From the NCBI RefSeq assembly GCF_001424705.1, contig NZ_LMRA01000044.1:170123-234122 (forward strand): a DNA stretch of 64,000 bases. Direction: 5' to 3'. The notes beneath the pieces are model-generated. The model saw nothing but the letters and a program-made list of their open reading frames with translations, searched no databases and was not told the origin of the DNA. Positions 35,121-44,509 of the stretch are shown piece after piece. A program made the position numbers and the translations under genes. Position 1 is the first letter of the stretch; each line of letters opens with the position of its first letter. Origin of the DNA: Methylobacterium sp. Leaf465 (GTDB taxonomy: Bacteria > Pseudomonadota > Alphaproteobacteria > Rhizobiales > Beijerinckiaceae).

Positions 35121-37478
35121 CTACATGAAGATCAGTTCGTTGATCTGACCGGCCAAGTCGGCATCGTAGGACCAGTTCGACTTCCCCACCAGATCGCTGG
35201 TGCGGAGCACATCGCGGGGAACGCCCCCTGGACCCTCGGCCATCAGGGTGTCGTTCTTGAACAGGCGCATGTAGCCCCCGTCGTCCACACTGGCCTGCCA
35301 TCGGGCCGTTTCGCCTTCCACGATCGCATCGTAGGCGGTGATCCGGTAGGTTTCCGACCCCGCGATGATCTCGAAGGCCATGTCGTCACTCGTCCAGGCT
35401 TGACCGAGCCAGACGTTGTCCTCCCAGGCCCCGTTGCCGGTGTCGAAGATGCGCTGGTAACTGCCACCGGCCAGATCGTCGAAGCGGGCTTCGGCGAACA
35501 CCTTGAAGGCGCCCTCGATCTCTGGGATCCCTTTGTACGCGGTGACCTCCAGGTCGCTGACCTTGCCCGCCAGCGGGGCATCGATGGACCAGGGGGATTT
35601 GCCGACGAACTCATTGGTCCGTTCGATGTCCTTCGGCACGACGCCCTGCCCCTCGGCCAGGATCGTACCGTCCTTGAACAGGCGCATCCAGCCCGCCTCG
35701 TTGACGCTGGTCGTCCAGGACGCCTCCTGTCCCTCCACGATCGCATTCCTGGCAATCAGGGTTCCCTCCCTGCTCCCGTTCTGGATCGTGAACTGCATGT
35801 CATTCGACGTCCCGATCTGGCCGAGGAAGACGTTGTCGCCACTCGTTCCGTTGCCCAGGTCGTAGACCCGCTGCCAGGGACCCGCATCGAGATCGTCGAA
35901 CCGGACCTTGGCGGTGGCCGAGAAGGCGCCGTGAAGATCGGCGACTCCGTCCGCCTTGAAGCTCAGGTCGTAGACGGTGCCCATGAGGTCCGTGTCGTAT
36001 GACCAGTTGGACTTGCCCACGAGGTCGCTCGTACGGACGATGTCGCGGGGGACCTCACCCTGCCCCTGCGCCAGGAGGACCCCGTCCTTGGACAGGCTCA
36101 TGCGCCCGTTGGGGTCCACGGCAGCCGTCCAGCGCGCCTCGACCCCCTGCACGATCGCATCCTTGGCCACGATGCGATGCACGCCGGAGCCGGCATAGAT
36201 CTCGAAGCCCATGTCGCGGCTGCTGCCGACCTGGCCGAGCCAGATGTTATCGCTCCACGCTCCGTTTCCGGTGTCGAAGACGCGCTGATGGCTGCCGCCG
36301 GCGAGGTTATCGAAGCGCACCAGGGCGCTCGCCACGAAGCCGCCGTCGATCTCCGGGATGTCGGCCACGAAGGCTTCGTCGGAGGTGTCCGTCAACAGCA
36401 TCTCGAACCGGCTCTTGGAGTCGGTCCCGATGGGGCCGAAGCGTGCCCGGAGGTGAGCCAACAAACCCTTCACATCAAGTTCGACGTCGCCGATGCGCAG
36501 GGATTCGATCCCCGTGAGGATGTCGACCTCGCCGCTGGCGATGTTCTTGATCCTGAGGGCGCCGCCCCTGCTGGTGGCATCGTAGATGACGGCAAAGTCG
36601 GCGGGGTTACCGGAATACGTCGCCCGGTCGCGGCCCTCGCCGCCATCGAGGGTGTCGTACCCCCACCCCCCATCCAGGATATCGTCGCCCGCACCACCGA
36701 TCAGCATATCGTTGCCGCCGCTGCCGAACAGGCTGTCGTCGCCGGTCCCCCCGTCGATCCGATCGTCGCCCCACCCGCCATCGACCCAGTCGTCCCCACC
36801 AAAGGCAAAGAATTCCTCGTTCGGGTAGTCGAGCCCGATCCGGTCAGCCCGCTCGGTGGCGATCGGCATGCCCATATCCTGGAAGATCGCGAGATCGAGA
36901 TCCGTGATCGCCGCACGGCTGCCCATAGAAGACCAGGGATCCATCAGATCCTCTCGACCGGCGACATGGGAGCGGGAGTCGTCGAGCGGGATCGAGCGGC
37001 CGTTCGAAGCCTGAACGTTGGGCCCAGAGAACTCGTTGTTCCCGTTGGACCATGTGGCCGGAAGGTCGACGAATCCCAGGGCATGCCCGAATTCATGCTG
37101 GAACAGCGAATAGGCATCGATTTTATCCCACGGAACAGAGGCCGCACCTGTCGGATCGTAAAACAAGCTGTCGAGCCGGTGCTCGCCCAAGGTCACCTTC
37201 CCGTCCGGAGCGCCTCCATTTCCGTCCCAACCCAAGCGCGCCTTGTGAATGGCTGCCGAGAAGCGTCCGTCCCAGGTTCCGTTCGGACCCCCGTTCGCGA
37301 GATAATTCCCACCTCCGACGTTGCCGATTGCGACGGTGAGGTCGATCGTGCCGTTGCCCTGGATATACTTGCCCCAACCATCGGCGGCAGCTTGCGCAGT
37401 GGCTAGGATGAGGTCCGCTCGCCCGCCGGCTTGGCTCCGGGACCAATCGTCGGCCCATGTCACTGAAATTCTCGTCAT
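35121..37478 (-). CDS. Serralysin-like metalloprotease with RTX and triple LamG-like repeats
   Basis: A 785-residue protein; ATG 37478 follows GAGGGGG. The N-terminal protease domain (about 1-205) has the zinc motif HEFGHALGFVD (H128, E129, H132 and D138 as possible third ligand) and the downstream LMDPWSSMGSR Met-turn-like region. Nonapeptide RTX calcium repeats (GGDDWVDGG, GGTGDDSLFG, GGAGDDILDGG) cover about 227-282. Three lectin/LamG-like repeats of about 130 residues follow. It has no N-terminal signal, as expected for type I secretion; no ABC exporter genes are in the window. It is an extracellular protease, target unknown. Confidence 0.85.
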   Translation of the reverse strand: MTRISVTWADDWSRSQAGGRADLILATAQAAADGWGKYIQGNGTIDLTVAIGNVGGGNYLANGGPNGTWDGRFSAAIHKARLGWDGNGGAPDGKVTLGEHRLDSLFYDPTGAASVPWDKIDAYSLFQHEFGHALGFVDLPATWSNGNNEFSGPNVQASNGRSIPLDDSRSHVAGREDLMDPWSSMGSRAAITDLDLAIFQDMGMPIATERADRIGLDYPNEEFFAFGGDDWVDGGWGDDRIDGGTGDDSLFGSGGNDMLIGGAGDDILDGGWGYDTLDGGEGRDRATYSGNPADFAVIYDATSRGGALRIKNIASGEVDILTGIESLRIGDVELDVKGLLAHLRARFGPIGTDSKSRFEMLLTDTSDEAFVADIPEIDGGFVASALVRFDNLAGGSHQRVFDTGNGAWSDNIWLGQVGSSRDMGFEIYAGSGVHRIVAKDAIVQGVEARWTAAVDPNGRMSLSKDGVLLAQGQGEVPRDIVRTSDLVGKSNWSYDTDLMGTVYDLSFKADGVADLHGAFSATAKVRFDDLDAGPWQRVYDLGNGTSGDNVFLGQIGTSNDMQFTIQNGSREGTLIARNAIVEGQEASWTTSVNEAGWMRLFKDGTILAEGQGVVPKDIERTNEFVGKSPWSIDAPLAGKVSDLEVTAYKGIPEIEGAFKVFAEARFDDLAGGSYQRIFDTGNGAWEDNVWLGQAWTSDDMAFEIIAGSETYRITAYDAIVEGETARWQASVDDGGYMRLFKNDTLMAEGPGGVPRDVLRTSDLVGKSNWSYDADLAGQINELIFM
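35124..36345 (-). repeat. Three tandem ~130-residue LamG-like repeats
   Basis: Repeat cores in gene order: VFDTGNGAWSDNIWLGQ, VYDLGNGTSGDNVFLGQ and IFDTGNGAWEDNVWLGQ, each closing with a VRTSDLVGKSNWSYD-type block. The units lie approximately at 36345-35928, 35927-35508 and 35507-35124. Units 1 and 3 are most alike, which suggests a recent duplication or conversion. Confidence 0.85.
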
Positions 37479-37643
37479 GCACACCCCCTCGGGACACAAC
37501 CAAAAGTTGCCTCACGGGAGAATACCGACCAGGGATGCGGCGGATCTTACAAGGATCAATAAAGTTGCGCGGTTCGAAGCAATTCGGGGCGGGATTTCGT
37601 CCCGCCCCTCGATCTGGCTCGACCCTTCGCCCGCGTACGCCTC

Positions 37644-39797
37644 TCAGGCCCTGCCGACGGCCAGCAGGGCGAAGGCCTGGATCAGGCCGACCTCCTCCAG
37701 GCGATCGAAGCGCCCGGCGGCGCCCCCATGCCCCGCCTCCATGTTGATGCGCAGGAGGATCGGGCCACCGCCCGTCATGGTCGCCCGCAGGCGCGCGACC
37801 CACTTCGCCGGCTCCCAGTAGGTCACGCGCGGGTCGGTCAGGCCACCGAGCGCCAGGATCGCCGGATAGGCCTTGGCCGCCACGTTGTCATAGGGCGAGT
37901 AGGCCAGGATCGTCTCGAAGGCCGCGAGGCTCTCGCGCGGGTTTCCCCATTCCGGCCATTCGGGCGGCGTCAGCGGCAGTTCACCATCGAGCATGGTGTT
38001 CAGCACGTCGACGAAGGGCACGTCGGCCACGATGCCGGCAAACAGCTCCGGCGCGAGGTTGGCGACCGCCCCCATCAGCATGCCGCCGGCCGAGCCGCCA
38101 TGGGCCACGATGCGGCCCTGGGCGGTATAATCGGCTTCGATCAGAGCGCGGGCACAGGCAACGAAATCCGAGAAGGTGTTGGGCTTCTTCTCGCGCTTGC
38201 CATCGAGGTACCAGCGCCAGCCCTTCTCGGTCCCGCCACGCACGTGGGCGATGGCGTAGACGAAGCCGCGGTCGACCAGCGACAGCAGGTTGGTGCGGAA
38301 GGCGGCCGGCATCAGCGTCCCGTAGGAGCCGTAGCCGTAGAGCAGCAGCGGGGCGGTACCGTCGAGCGGGCAATCGCGCCGGTGTAGCAGCGAGATCGGC
38401 ACGGTCTCGCCGTCCGCCGCCGTGGCGAACAGGCGCCGGGTGATGTAGTCCGCCGGGTTGTGGCCGCTGGGCACGGTCTGACGCTTGCGCAACTGCCGGG
38501 CCCGGGTGACGCAGTCGTAATCGTAGGTCTCCGCCGGCGTCGTCATCGACGAGTAGGTGAAGCGGATCACCGCCGTCTCGAACTCGTGCCCCGGCTGCAG
38601 GCCGAGGGAATAGGCCTCCTCGGCGAAGGCCACCACGTGCTCGTTGCCCTTGGTGTCGCGCACGACGATCCGCGGGCGTGCATTCTCGATCTCGAGGCGC
38701 ACGAGATGATCGGCGATCACGTGCTGGTGACGAATCATCACGCCGGGACGGTGGGCGATGACGTCGGTCCAGTTCTCGCGACCGGGAGCCTCCACCCGGG
38801 CGGTGACGATCTTGAAGTCCTCGGCTCCGTCGGCATTCGTGAGGATGAAGAGGTGGTTGGCCCAGTTCTCGACCGAGTAGATCAGCAGCGGCTCGCGCGG
38901 CTGCACCACGGTGAGCGTACCCTCCCCCGTCCGACGGTCGAGGAGATGAACCTCGGACGTTTCGTGGTCGCTGGCCGTCACCACCACGTAGTCGCCCGAT
39001 TGCGTCTCCTCGATATGGACGAAGAAGCCGGAATCGGCCTCCTCGTAGACGAGGGTATCGGCGTCCTGCGCGGTGCCGAGACGATGGCGCATCACTCGCG
39101 CGGGCCGGTGGTTGTCGTCGACGGCGACGTAGAAGAAGGCTCGGGAATCGGCGGTCCAGACCACCTCCCCGGTGGTCGCCTCGACGCGATCCGTCAGCTC
39201 GGAGCCCGTCTCCAAATCACGCACCCGGATGCTGTGCAGTTCCGAGCCCTTGGTGTCGGCGCTCCAGGCGAGCAACCGGTGGTCATCGGAATGGACCGCT
39301 GCGGCGATCTCGAAGAAGGTCAGCCCTTCACCTTCGCGATCACCATCGATGAGGATGACCTCCCCCTCTTCCGGCCCCCCGCCGGCCGCCGTCTCAGCGC
39401 CCTGCCCGGGGATCACCACGACGGTACGCGGCCGCCGACACACCAGCGGATACTGTCCGCCCTCGCGATGGCGGGTGTAGTAGGCATAGGGGCCGTCAGG
39501 CTCGGGCACGCTGCTGTCGTCCTCCCGGATCCGAGCACGCATCTCGGCGACGAGGGTTTTGCGCAGCGCAGTGGTGTTCGCGAGCGCGGCGTCCGAATAG
39601 GCGTTCTCACCTGCCAGATGCTCCCGGATATCGGCGGGCAGGGCCGCCGGATCCTTAAGGACATCCCGCCAGTTTTCAGCCTTCAGCCAAGCATAGTCGT
39701 CGCGGATCACATGGCCGTGGACTTCGTAGGTGTGCGGGCGCACTTCCGCGACCGGAGCGGTGGCTGAAACCGAAAGGCTTGTTGATTGGGAGGCCAT
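37644..39797 (-). CDS. ptrB: Oligopeptidase B-like S9 serine peptidase
   Basis: A 717-residue cytoplasmic prolyl-oligopeptidase-family enzyme of the oligopeptidase B type (protease II), which cuts short peptides after basic residues. An N-terminal beta-propeller (about 80-410) is followed by an alpha/beta hydrolase domain. The nucleophile Ser lies in GGSAGGMLMGAV, and the catalytic His in NMEAGHGGAAGR near the C-terminus. The substrate-guiding acidic pair (EADSGFF and similar) region is present. ATG 39797 follows AGGA; upstream sequence is not conserved. It is monocistronic. Confidence 0.93.
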   Translation of the reverse strand: MASQSTSLSVSATAPVAEVRPHTYEVHGHVIRDDYAWLKAENWRDVLKDPAALPADIREHLAGENAYSDAALANTTALRKTLVAEMRARIREDDSSVPEPDGPYAYYTRHREGGQYPLVCRRPRTVVVIPGQGAETAAGGGPEEGEVILIDGDREGEGLTFFEIAAAVHSDDHRLLAWSADTKGSELHSIRVRDLETGSELTDRVEATTGEVVWTADSRAFFYVAVDDNHRPARVMRHRLGTAQDADTLVYEEADSGFFVHIEETQSGDYVVVTASDHETSEVHLLDRRTGEGTLTVVQPREPLLIYSVENWANHLFILTNADGAEDFKIVTARVEAPGRENWTDVIAHRPGVMIRHQHVIADHLVRLEIENARPRIVVRDTKGNEHVVAFAEEAYSLGLQPGHEFETAVIRFTYSSMTTPAETYDYDCVTRARQLRKRQTVPSGHNPADYITRRLFATAADGETVPISLLHRRDCPLDGTAPLLLYGYGSYGTLMPAAFRTNLLSLVDRGFVYAIAHVRGGTEKGWRWYLDGKREKKPNTFSDFVACARALIEADYTAQGRIVAHGGSAGGMLMGAVANLAPELFAGIVADVPFVDVLNTMLDGELPLTPPEWPEWGNPRESLAAFETILAYSPYDNVAAKAYPAILALGGLTDPRVTYWEPAKWVARLRATMTGGGPILLRINMEAGHGGAAGRFDRLEEVGLIQAFALLAVGRA

Positions 39798-40250
39798 CGC
39801 AAAAAATCCTGGCGCAGGGTCGAGACACGGAGACGCGTCGCTCCATATTGCCGTGCCATGTGGCGCGAGCGTGAGCTGCAAGCAAGCGCGTGGGGAGTGC
39901 GGGACATGGAACGAGGGATGCGGCCGCTGCTGCGGCAATCTGTCCGACGGTCTCTCGGGGGCTCATGCTCGGACGCCTGGATGAAGATCCCGAGAATTCG
40001 GCAAGGTTGAAATATTGTTCGCAACAGTTGCTTGACGTTATCGAACTGCGCACGCCCGTCTTGCGATGTCATTGCGAATAGCATATCAAGAAATCGTAGC
40101 GGGCGAAGTTGCTGCGCATTCTATAGCGCATGCAGGACAGACGGTGACGCCGCGGGTTCGATCCGCGGAACGAGCGAGCATCGGCGCGAAGGCGGTCGAG
40201 TTGCTTGCGTACCCTATTCACTGCATCGCGTCAGGAGAGCTCTTCCGATT
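39798..40250. other. Divergent intergenic region, 453 bp
   Basis: This lies between the oligopeptidase gene and mucR and contains both promoters. It has A+T-rich patches at about 40005-40035 and 40080-40130, unusual for this genome. Small frames through it have no recognisable similarity and no good ribosome sites. Confidence 0.45.
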
Positions 40251-40685
40251 ATGACCGACATCGAACACTCCGCGGATTATGTCGAACTGACCGTCGACAT
40301 CGTTTCGGCTTATGTGAGCAACAACCCGGTGCCTCCCGGCGAACTGGCTCAGTTGATCACGCGCATTCATGGGGCACTGACCCAGATTGCCAGCGGCCAG
40401 ATCGAGGCCAGGACGCCTGCCGCGCCGCTTCAGCCCGCAATCTCCGTGAAGAAGTCGGTGACGGCCGATCACATCATCTGTCTCGAAGACGGACGGACCT
40501 TCAAGTCGTTGAAGCGCCACCTGCGCGCCAAGTACGACATGAGCCCCGAGCAATACCGCGCCAAGTGGGGCCTGCCGCCCGACTACCCGATGGTTGCTCC
40601 GAACTACGCCAAGGCGCGTTCGGACCTCGCGAAGGCGATCGGTCTCGGACAGACCCGCAGCGGGAACTACGACGAAGCGGCTTGA
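40251..40685 (+). CDS. Ros/MucR-family transcriptional regulator
   Basis: A 144-residue MucR/Ros protein. The N-terminal oligomerisation helices (VELTVDIVSAYVSNNPVPPG) and the C-terminal zinc-finger-like DNA-binding domain (about 70-133, with YRAKWGLPPDYPMVAPNYA) are characteristic. Ligand positions read C77, D80, H90 and Y95, so the last histidine of the Ros CxxC/D-x9-HxxxxH pattern is replaced. Related proteins that lack the zinc yet still fold are known. MucR proteins act as H-NS-like regulators of exopolysaccharide, motility and cell-cycle genes, and often repress themselves. Confidence 0.93.
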   Translation: MTDIEHSADYVELTVDIVSAYVSNNPVPPGELAQLITRIHGALTQIASGQIEARTPAAPLQPAISVKKSVTADHIICLEDGRTFKSLKRHLRAKYDMSPEQYRAKWGLPPDYPMVAPNYAKARSDLAKAIGLGQTRSGNYDEAA

Positions 40686-40899
40686 GGCTACGACCACTCC
40701 GGAGCACCCGTGGTCTCCGGAGCCCGTCTCCATTGGCAAAAAGGCCTCGATCGCGTCGCGACCGGCCCCAACCACCCCGAACCGGGACGGGCTGACGAGC
40801 GGTCGGCAAAATGGCCGTCAAGACTTGAACTAGGATATTTTTCCCGTACTGTCGGCGTTCTGGCGCGTGCCGCCGCTGTCCTGAGTATTGGAACAAACC

Positions 40900-41802
40900 A
40901 TGAACATTGATCGGACTGCCCCGTCGATCGGTGCCGTGCGTCCGGCCCGGGAGTATGGCGCCCACCCTCTGCACGCCCGTTGCGGGAACGAGGTGTTGAG
41001 CCCCAATGCCCGGCGTCTTCTCAACGCCCTCGCGCAGGAAGGCGCTTACGCGCTGCCCGATCCCACCAAGACCGAGGAATGGATCGTCCGGGAGGGCGGC
41101 ACCGGCATCTCCGTCGGCGGCGGTCGCTTCGGGCGAAGCGCGGGCGCCGAATTGCTGGCCCGGGATCTCGCGGAATGCGGCTCGGGACGCCGGGCCCGCC
41201 TGACGATCAGCCCGGCCGGACGGGCGCGGTTGCGCCGGGAAGCGGCCGGCCCGCAGACACCCTATCTCGCCCAGCATCTCGACCTCGTGAGCAGCCTCGT
41301 CGCGCCGGACCGGCCGGTCCGCGATGCTTCCGAGAGCCCCCTGGCCTGGATGGCGCGGCGGCGGGATCGCGACGGCACGCCTCTCATCGACGCAGCCTGC
41401 TTCGAGGCGGGGGAACGCCTGCGCCGGGACCTGACCGGAGCCGCGCTGATGCCGCGGATGGGTCAGGATTGGAGCGGCGTAAAGGTCGATGGATCAGGTC
41501 CGCGGGATCCGGCCGCCGGCTCCGACGCGATGCTGGCCGCACGCCAGCGGGTCCGGGCGGCCCTCGATGCCGTCGGCAGCGACCTGTCCGGCCTGCTGAT
41601 CGACCTGTGCGGCTTCCTCAAGGGCCTGGAGCGGATCGAGGCGGAGCGACGCTGGCCGGCCCGCTCGGCGAAGGTGGTGGCGCGGATCGCCCTGGCGCGC
41701 CTGGCCGAACATTATGGGCTGGAGCGCGCGGCGGTCGGGCCGGACCGTGCCCGGTCGCGCCTGTGGCGGGAAGCCTCGGTGCAAGCGGCGCGGCGGGGCT
41801 GA
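40900..41802 (+). CDS. DUF6456-domain protein
   Basis: A 300-residue protein of unknown biochemical role. The first 110 residues look like a winged-helix domain (LSPNARRLLNALAQEGAYAL and an LTISPAGRARLRRE wing). The C-terminal half matches the DUF6456 type seen in alphaproteobacteria: SPLAWMARRRDRDG, FEAGERLRRDLTGA and LSGLLIDLCGFLKGLERIE, followed by VVARIALARLAEHYGL. Such genes often sit near mucR-type genes. A DNA-related role is plausible but unproven. ATG 40900 was chosen over an in-frame TTG four codons earlier. Confidence 0.78.
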   Translation: MNIDRTAPSIGAVRPAREYGAHPLHARCGNEVLSPNARRLLNALAQEGAYALPDPTKTEEWIVREGGTGISVGGGRFGRSAGAELLARDLAECGSGRRARLTISPAGRARLRREAAGPQTPYLAQHLDLVSSLVAPDRPVRDASESPLAWMARRRDRDGTPLIDAACFEAGERLRRDLTGAALMPRMGQDWSGVKVDGSGPRDPAAGSDAMLAARQRVRAALDAVGSDLSGLLIDLCGFLKGLERIEAERRWPARSAKVVARIALARLAEHYGLERAAVGPDRARSRLWREASVQAARRG

Positions 41803-41823
41803 TCGGTTCTTGGCGGGGGCCGT

Positions 41824-42249
41824 TCAGGCGGCTGTCAGGCGGATCGCATCCCGGTGGATGCGCTCCGCCATGGCCCGGACGCCGTTGGAACGCTTCGAGG
41901 TCAGATGGGCCCCGAGCCCGATCTCCTTGAAGGTTTGGAAGACGTCGACCTTGGCGATGTCCTCCGGCGCCTTGCCGTCGTGAAGGGCCATGACGAGGGC
42001 GATCAACCCCTTGGTGATCACCGAATCGCTGGTCCCCCGCAGGTGCAGGCGGGGCGGGGTCTCGGCGCGATCGATATGGGCGTCGACCCAGACTTGGCTC
42101 TCGCAGCCATGGACCCGGTTCTCCTCGGTCAGCAACTCCTCCGGGAACGGCGGCAGGGCACGCCCGAGTTCGATCAGATACTCGTAGCGGTCCGGGCCCT
42201 CATCGAGGATGCCGAAATTGTCGATGATCGTCGCAATATCTGGAAGCAT
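41824..42249 (-). CDS. sufE: SufE-family cysteine desulfuration protein
   Basis: A 141-residue SufE. It accepts persulfide sulfur from SufS on its conserved cysteine and passes it to the SufBCD scaffold for Fe-S cluster assembly. The acceptor is C49 in ENRVHGCESQVW. Other family blocks are PPFPEELLTEENRV and VMALHDGKAPEDIAKVD. It is alone rather than in a suf operon, as is common in alphaproteobacteria. It converges with the DUF6456 gene (21 bp between stops). Confidence 0.94.
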   Translation of the reverse strand: MLPDIATIIDNFGILDEGPDRYEYLIELGRALPPFPEELLTEENRVHGCESQVWVDAHIDRAETPPRLHLRGTSDSVITKGLIALVMALHDGKAPEDIAKVDVFQTFKEIGLGAHLTSKRSNGVRAMAERIHRDAIRLTAA

Positions 42250-42318
42250 GGGTGGGGGAACGGCTCCTGTGCGGCGGCACCCCTGCGCATATAGTTCATG
42301 CCGGCGCCAATGCGATCC

Positions 42319-43359
42319 TCAGGACGGCTGCGCCAGGACCTCGGGGAGTTGCAGCGCCAGGGGTTCGGCGGCCGTACCGATGCCCCGAACGGCGATCTCG
42401 GCCTGCGAAGCATAGGCGGCGATCAGGCGAGGGCCGAGATTCGGCACCTCGAGCTTGCCGGGGGCGGCGCCCTCTCCCGCTCCGGAGACGATGCTGAGGC
42501 GCACGGGACCGCCCGCCGCCGCGTCGATCTGGATCGCGATGGTGCAGGCGACCGTCTCGGCGGTGGTGTCGAGGCATTCCGACACAACCTCGGCGACGAT
42601 CATCCCGAGGGCATTGGCGGTGCGCGGCTCGACGAGGCTGGTGCCATGGCCGCCGACGGTGACGCCGATGCGCCCCGCCCGGCGCAACTGGCCAAGGCCG
42701 GAGGCGAGCCGGTGCAGGTAGTCGCGCAGGTCGATGGAGGCGATGTGGGGTGCCTCGTGAAGGTGCTGCTGCACGAGGGCGATGGCGCGGACCCGTTGAC
42801 CGAGCGCCTCGAAGCTGCCTCGGCAGGGGGCCGGCGCGGCACGGCCGTAGAGACCGATCAGGCTGACCATCACCTGGAGGTTGTTGCGCACCCGATGGTA
42901 GACCTCGGCGAGGAGCGCCTCCTTCTCCACCAGCGCGCGCTCGGAATGCTCCTCGGCATGCTTGCGGTCGGTGATGTCGAAGCAGGTGCCGAGAAATCCG
43001 ACGAAATCGCCGTTCTCGCGCAAGGGCTTGGCGGTATCGAGCAGCCACCGGTAGGCGCCGTCGTGCCGGCGCAGGCGGAACTCGGACGTGAATGGTTCCT
43101 GCGCAGCGAACGCCTTGGCTACGATGGCGGCGTGGCGCTCGAGGTCGTCGGGATGAAGGCCGCGACGCCAGCCGTGGCCGAGTTCCTCCTCGACCGAGCG
43201 GCCCGTGAAGGCGAGCCAGGATTCGTTGTGATGGACGGCGGCCCCCTGGGGATCGGCACGCCACATCATCAGGGGCACGAAATCGGCGAAACGCCGGAAC
43301 TCGCCGCACCCCATAACACTCACCGATGCCGCCTCGGTCGACGGTGTGTCCGCGGCCAT
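42319..43359 (-). CDS. PAS sensor histidine kinase of the HWE/HisKA_2 group, degenerate ATPase
   Basis: A 346-residue protein from ATG 43359 (upstream codons add non-conserved sequence). A PAS domain at about 20-130 (FVPLMMWRADPQGAAVHHN) ends in FLGTCFDITDRK. The HisKA_2 phosphoacceptor region reads EVYHRVRNNLQVMVSLIGL, with the conserved histidine. The ATPase domain is divergent: the expected N-box (xELxTNAxKY) reads MIVAEVVSECLD, and the DDGPG and GLGL loops are replaced by SGAGEG and NLGPRLI. It may be a weak or inactive kinase, or a partner protein. No response regulator is adjacent. Confidence 0.85.
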   Translation of the reverse strand: MAADTPSTEAASVSVMGCGEFRRFADFVPLMMWRADPQGAAVHHNESWLAFTGRSVEEELGHGWRRGLHPDDLERHAAIVAKAFAAQEPFTSEFRLRRHDGAYRWLLDTAKPLRENGDFVGFLGTCFDITDRKHAEEHSERALVEKEALLAEVYHRVRNNLQVMVSLIGLYGRAAPAPCRGSFEALGQRVRAIALVQQHLHEAPHIASIDLRDYLHRLASGLGQLRRAGRIGVTVGGHGTSLVEPRTANALGMIVAEVVSECLDTTAETVACTIAIQIDAAAGGPVRLSIVSGAGEGAAPGKLEVPNLGPRLIAAYASQAEIAVRGIGTAAEPLALQLPEVLAQPS

Positions 43360-43504
43360 GATGTCTCGATCCACCCGTTCCAAACACCGGCCCCGTCCGA
43401 GCCAGCGCCGGTCAACGTGCCGGGCATGGGCCCGTTCCGATCCTACGTTGTGATGGGGGGCCGCCATCCGCTGCCGGCATGGATGCCGCGGGACGGCGGC
43501 GCCG

Positions 43505-44509
43505 TCAGAGCATGCTGGGCAGGATCCGGTCGGGCGGCCGATGCCCGTCCATGAAGGTCTTGATGTTGATGATGACCTTCTCGCCCATGTCGACGCGGCT
43601 CTCGTGGGTGGCCGAGCCCATGTGGGGCAGGAGCACGACCTTGCCGGCGCGGGCGAGCTTGACGAGGCGGGGGCTCACCGCCGGCTCCTGCTCGAACACG
43701 TCGAGGCCGGCGCCGGAGATGTCGCCGGCCTCGATCAGGCGGGCGAGGGCGGTCTCGTCGATGACCTCGCCGCGGGCGGTATTCACCACCACGGCCTCGG
43801 GCTTGAGGAGCTTGAGGCGGCGGGCCGAGAGCAGGTGGTAGGTGGCCGGCGTGTGCGGACAGTTCACCGACACGATGTCGACGCGGGCCAGCATCTGGTC
43901 GAGGGATTCCCAGTAGGTCGCGTCGAGGTCGCGCTCGATCTGCGCGGGAACGCGCCTGCGGTTGTGATAGTGGATCTGCAGGCCGAAGGCCTTGGCCCGA
44001 CGGGCCAGGGCCTGGCCGATCCGGCCCATTCCGACGATGCCGAGGCGCTTGCCGGTGATTCGGCGGCCGAGCATCCAGGTCGGCGACCAGCCGGTGGTCC
44101 AGGCGTCGTCCGGGATGATCCGGGCGCCCTCGGTGACCCGGCGGGCCACGGCGAGGATCAGCGCCATGGTCATGTCGGCGGTGTCCTCGGTGAGGACGCC
44201 GGGGGTGTTGGTGACGGTGATGCCGCGCTCCAGGGCCGCGGCGACGTCGATGTGGTCGACGCCGTTGCCGAAGTTGGCGATCAGCCGCAGGTTCGGGCCG
44301 GCCTGGGCGAGGAGTCCCGAATCGATCTCGTCGGTCACCGTCGGGACCAGGACGTCGGCCTCGCGCACGGCCGCCATCAGGGCGTCGGGCGCCATCGGGG
44401 CATCGTCGGTGTTGAGTCGGATCTCGAAGAGCTCGCGCATGCGCGCCTCCACGACCTCGGGCAGACGCCGCGTGACGACCACGAGCGGCTTGCGCTTCAA
44501 CGACGACAT
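43505..44509 (-). CDS. D-2-hydroxyacid dehydrogenase (glyoxylate/hydroxypyruvate reductase type)
   Basis: A 334-residue NAD(P)-dependent enzyme. The Rossmann motif GIVGMGRIGQALARR lies mid-protein. The catalytic triad regions are NTARGEVID (Arg), LDVFEQEP (Glu) and LLPHMGSAT (His). The N-terminal FGNGVDHIDV substrate block and the C-terminal extension fit GyaR/GRHPR-like reductases. In methylotrophs such an enzyme could reduce glyoxylate or hydroxypyruvate, but the true serine-cycle hprA is usually elsewhere, so specificity is open. RBS region upstream of 44509 is unremarkable. Confidence 0.88.
   Translation of the reverse strand: MSSLKRKPLVVVTRRLPEVVEARMRELFEIRLNTDDAPMAPDALMAAVREADVLVPTVTDEIDSGLLAQAGPNLRLIANFGNGVDHIDVAAALERGITVTNTPGVLTEDTADMTMALILAVARRVTEGARIIPDDAWTTGWSPTWMLGRRITGKRLGIVGMGRIGQALARRAKAFGLQIHYHNRRRVPAQIERDLDATYWESLDQMLARVDIVSVNCPHTPATYHLLSARRLKLLKPEAVVVNTARGEVIDETALARLIEAGDISGAGLDVFEQEPAVSPRLVKLARAGKVVLLPHMGSATHESRVDMGEKVIINIKTFMDGHRPPDRILPSML

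Noticed and set aside
31051..35301. 1,416-codon open frame antisense to the AsmA gene
   Set aside because: It has no recognisable domain, is rich in Arg/Gly/Glu as expected from the antisense of a G+C-rich gene, and the forward frame has clear AsmA features and a membrane anchor.
40146..40170. tRNA T-arm-like GGTTCGATCC
   Set aside because: The stem cannot pair in tRNA register (mismatches at two of five pairs), and no D-arm, anticodon arm or acceptor stem surrounds it.
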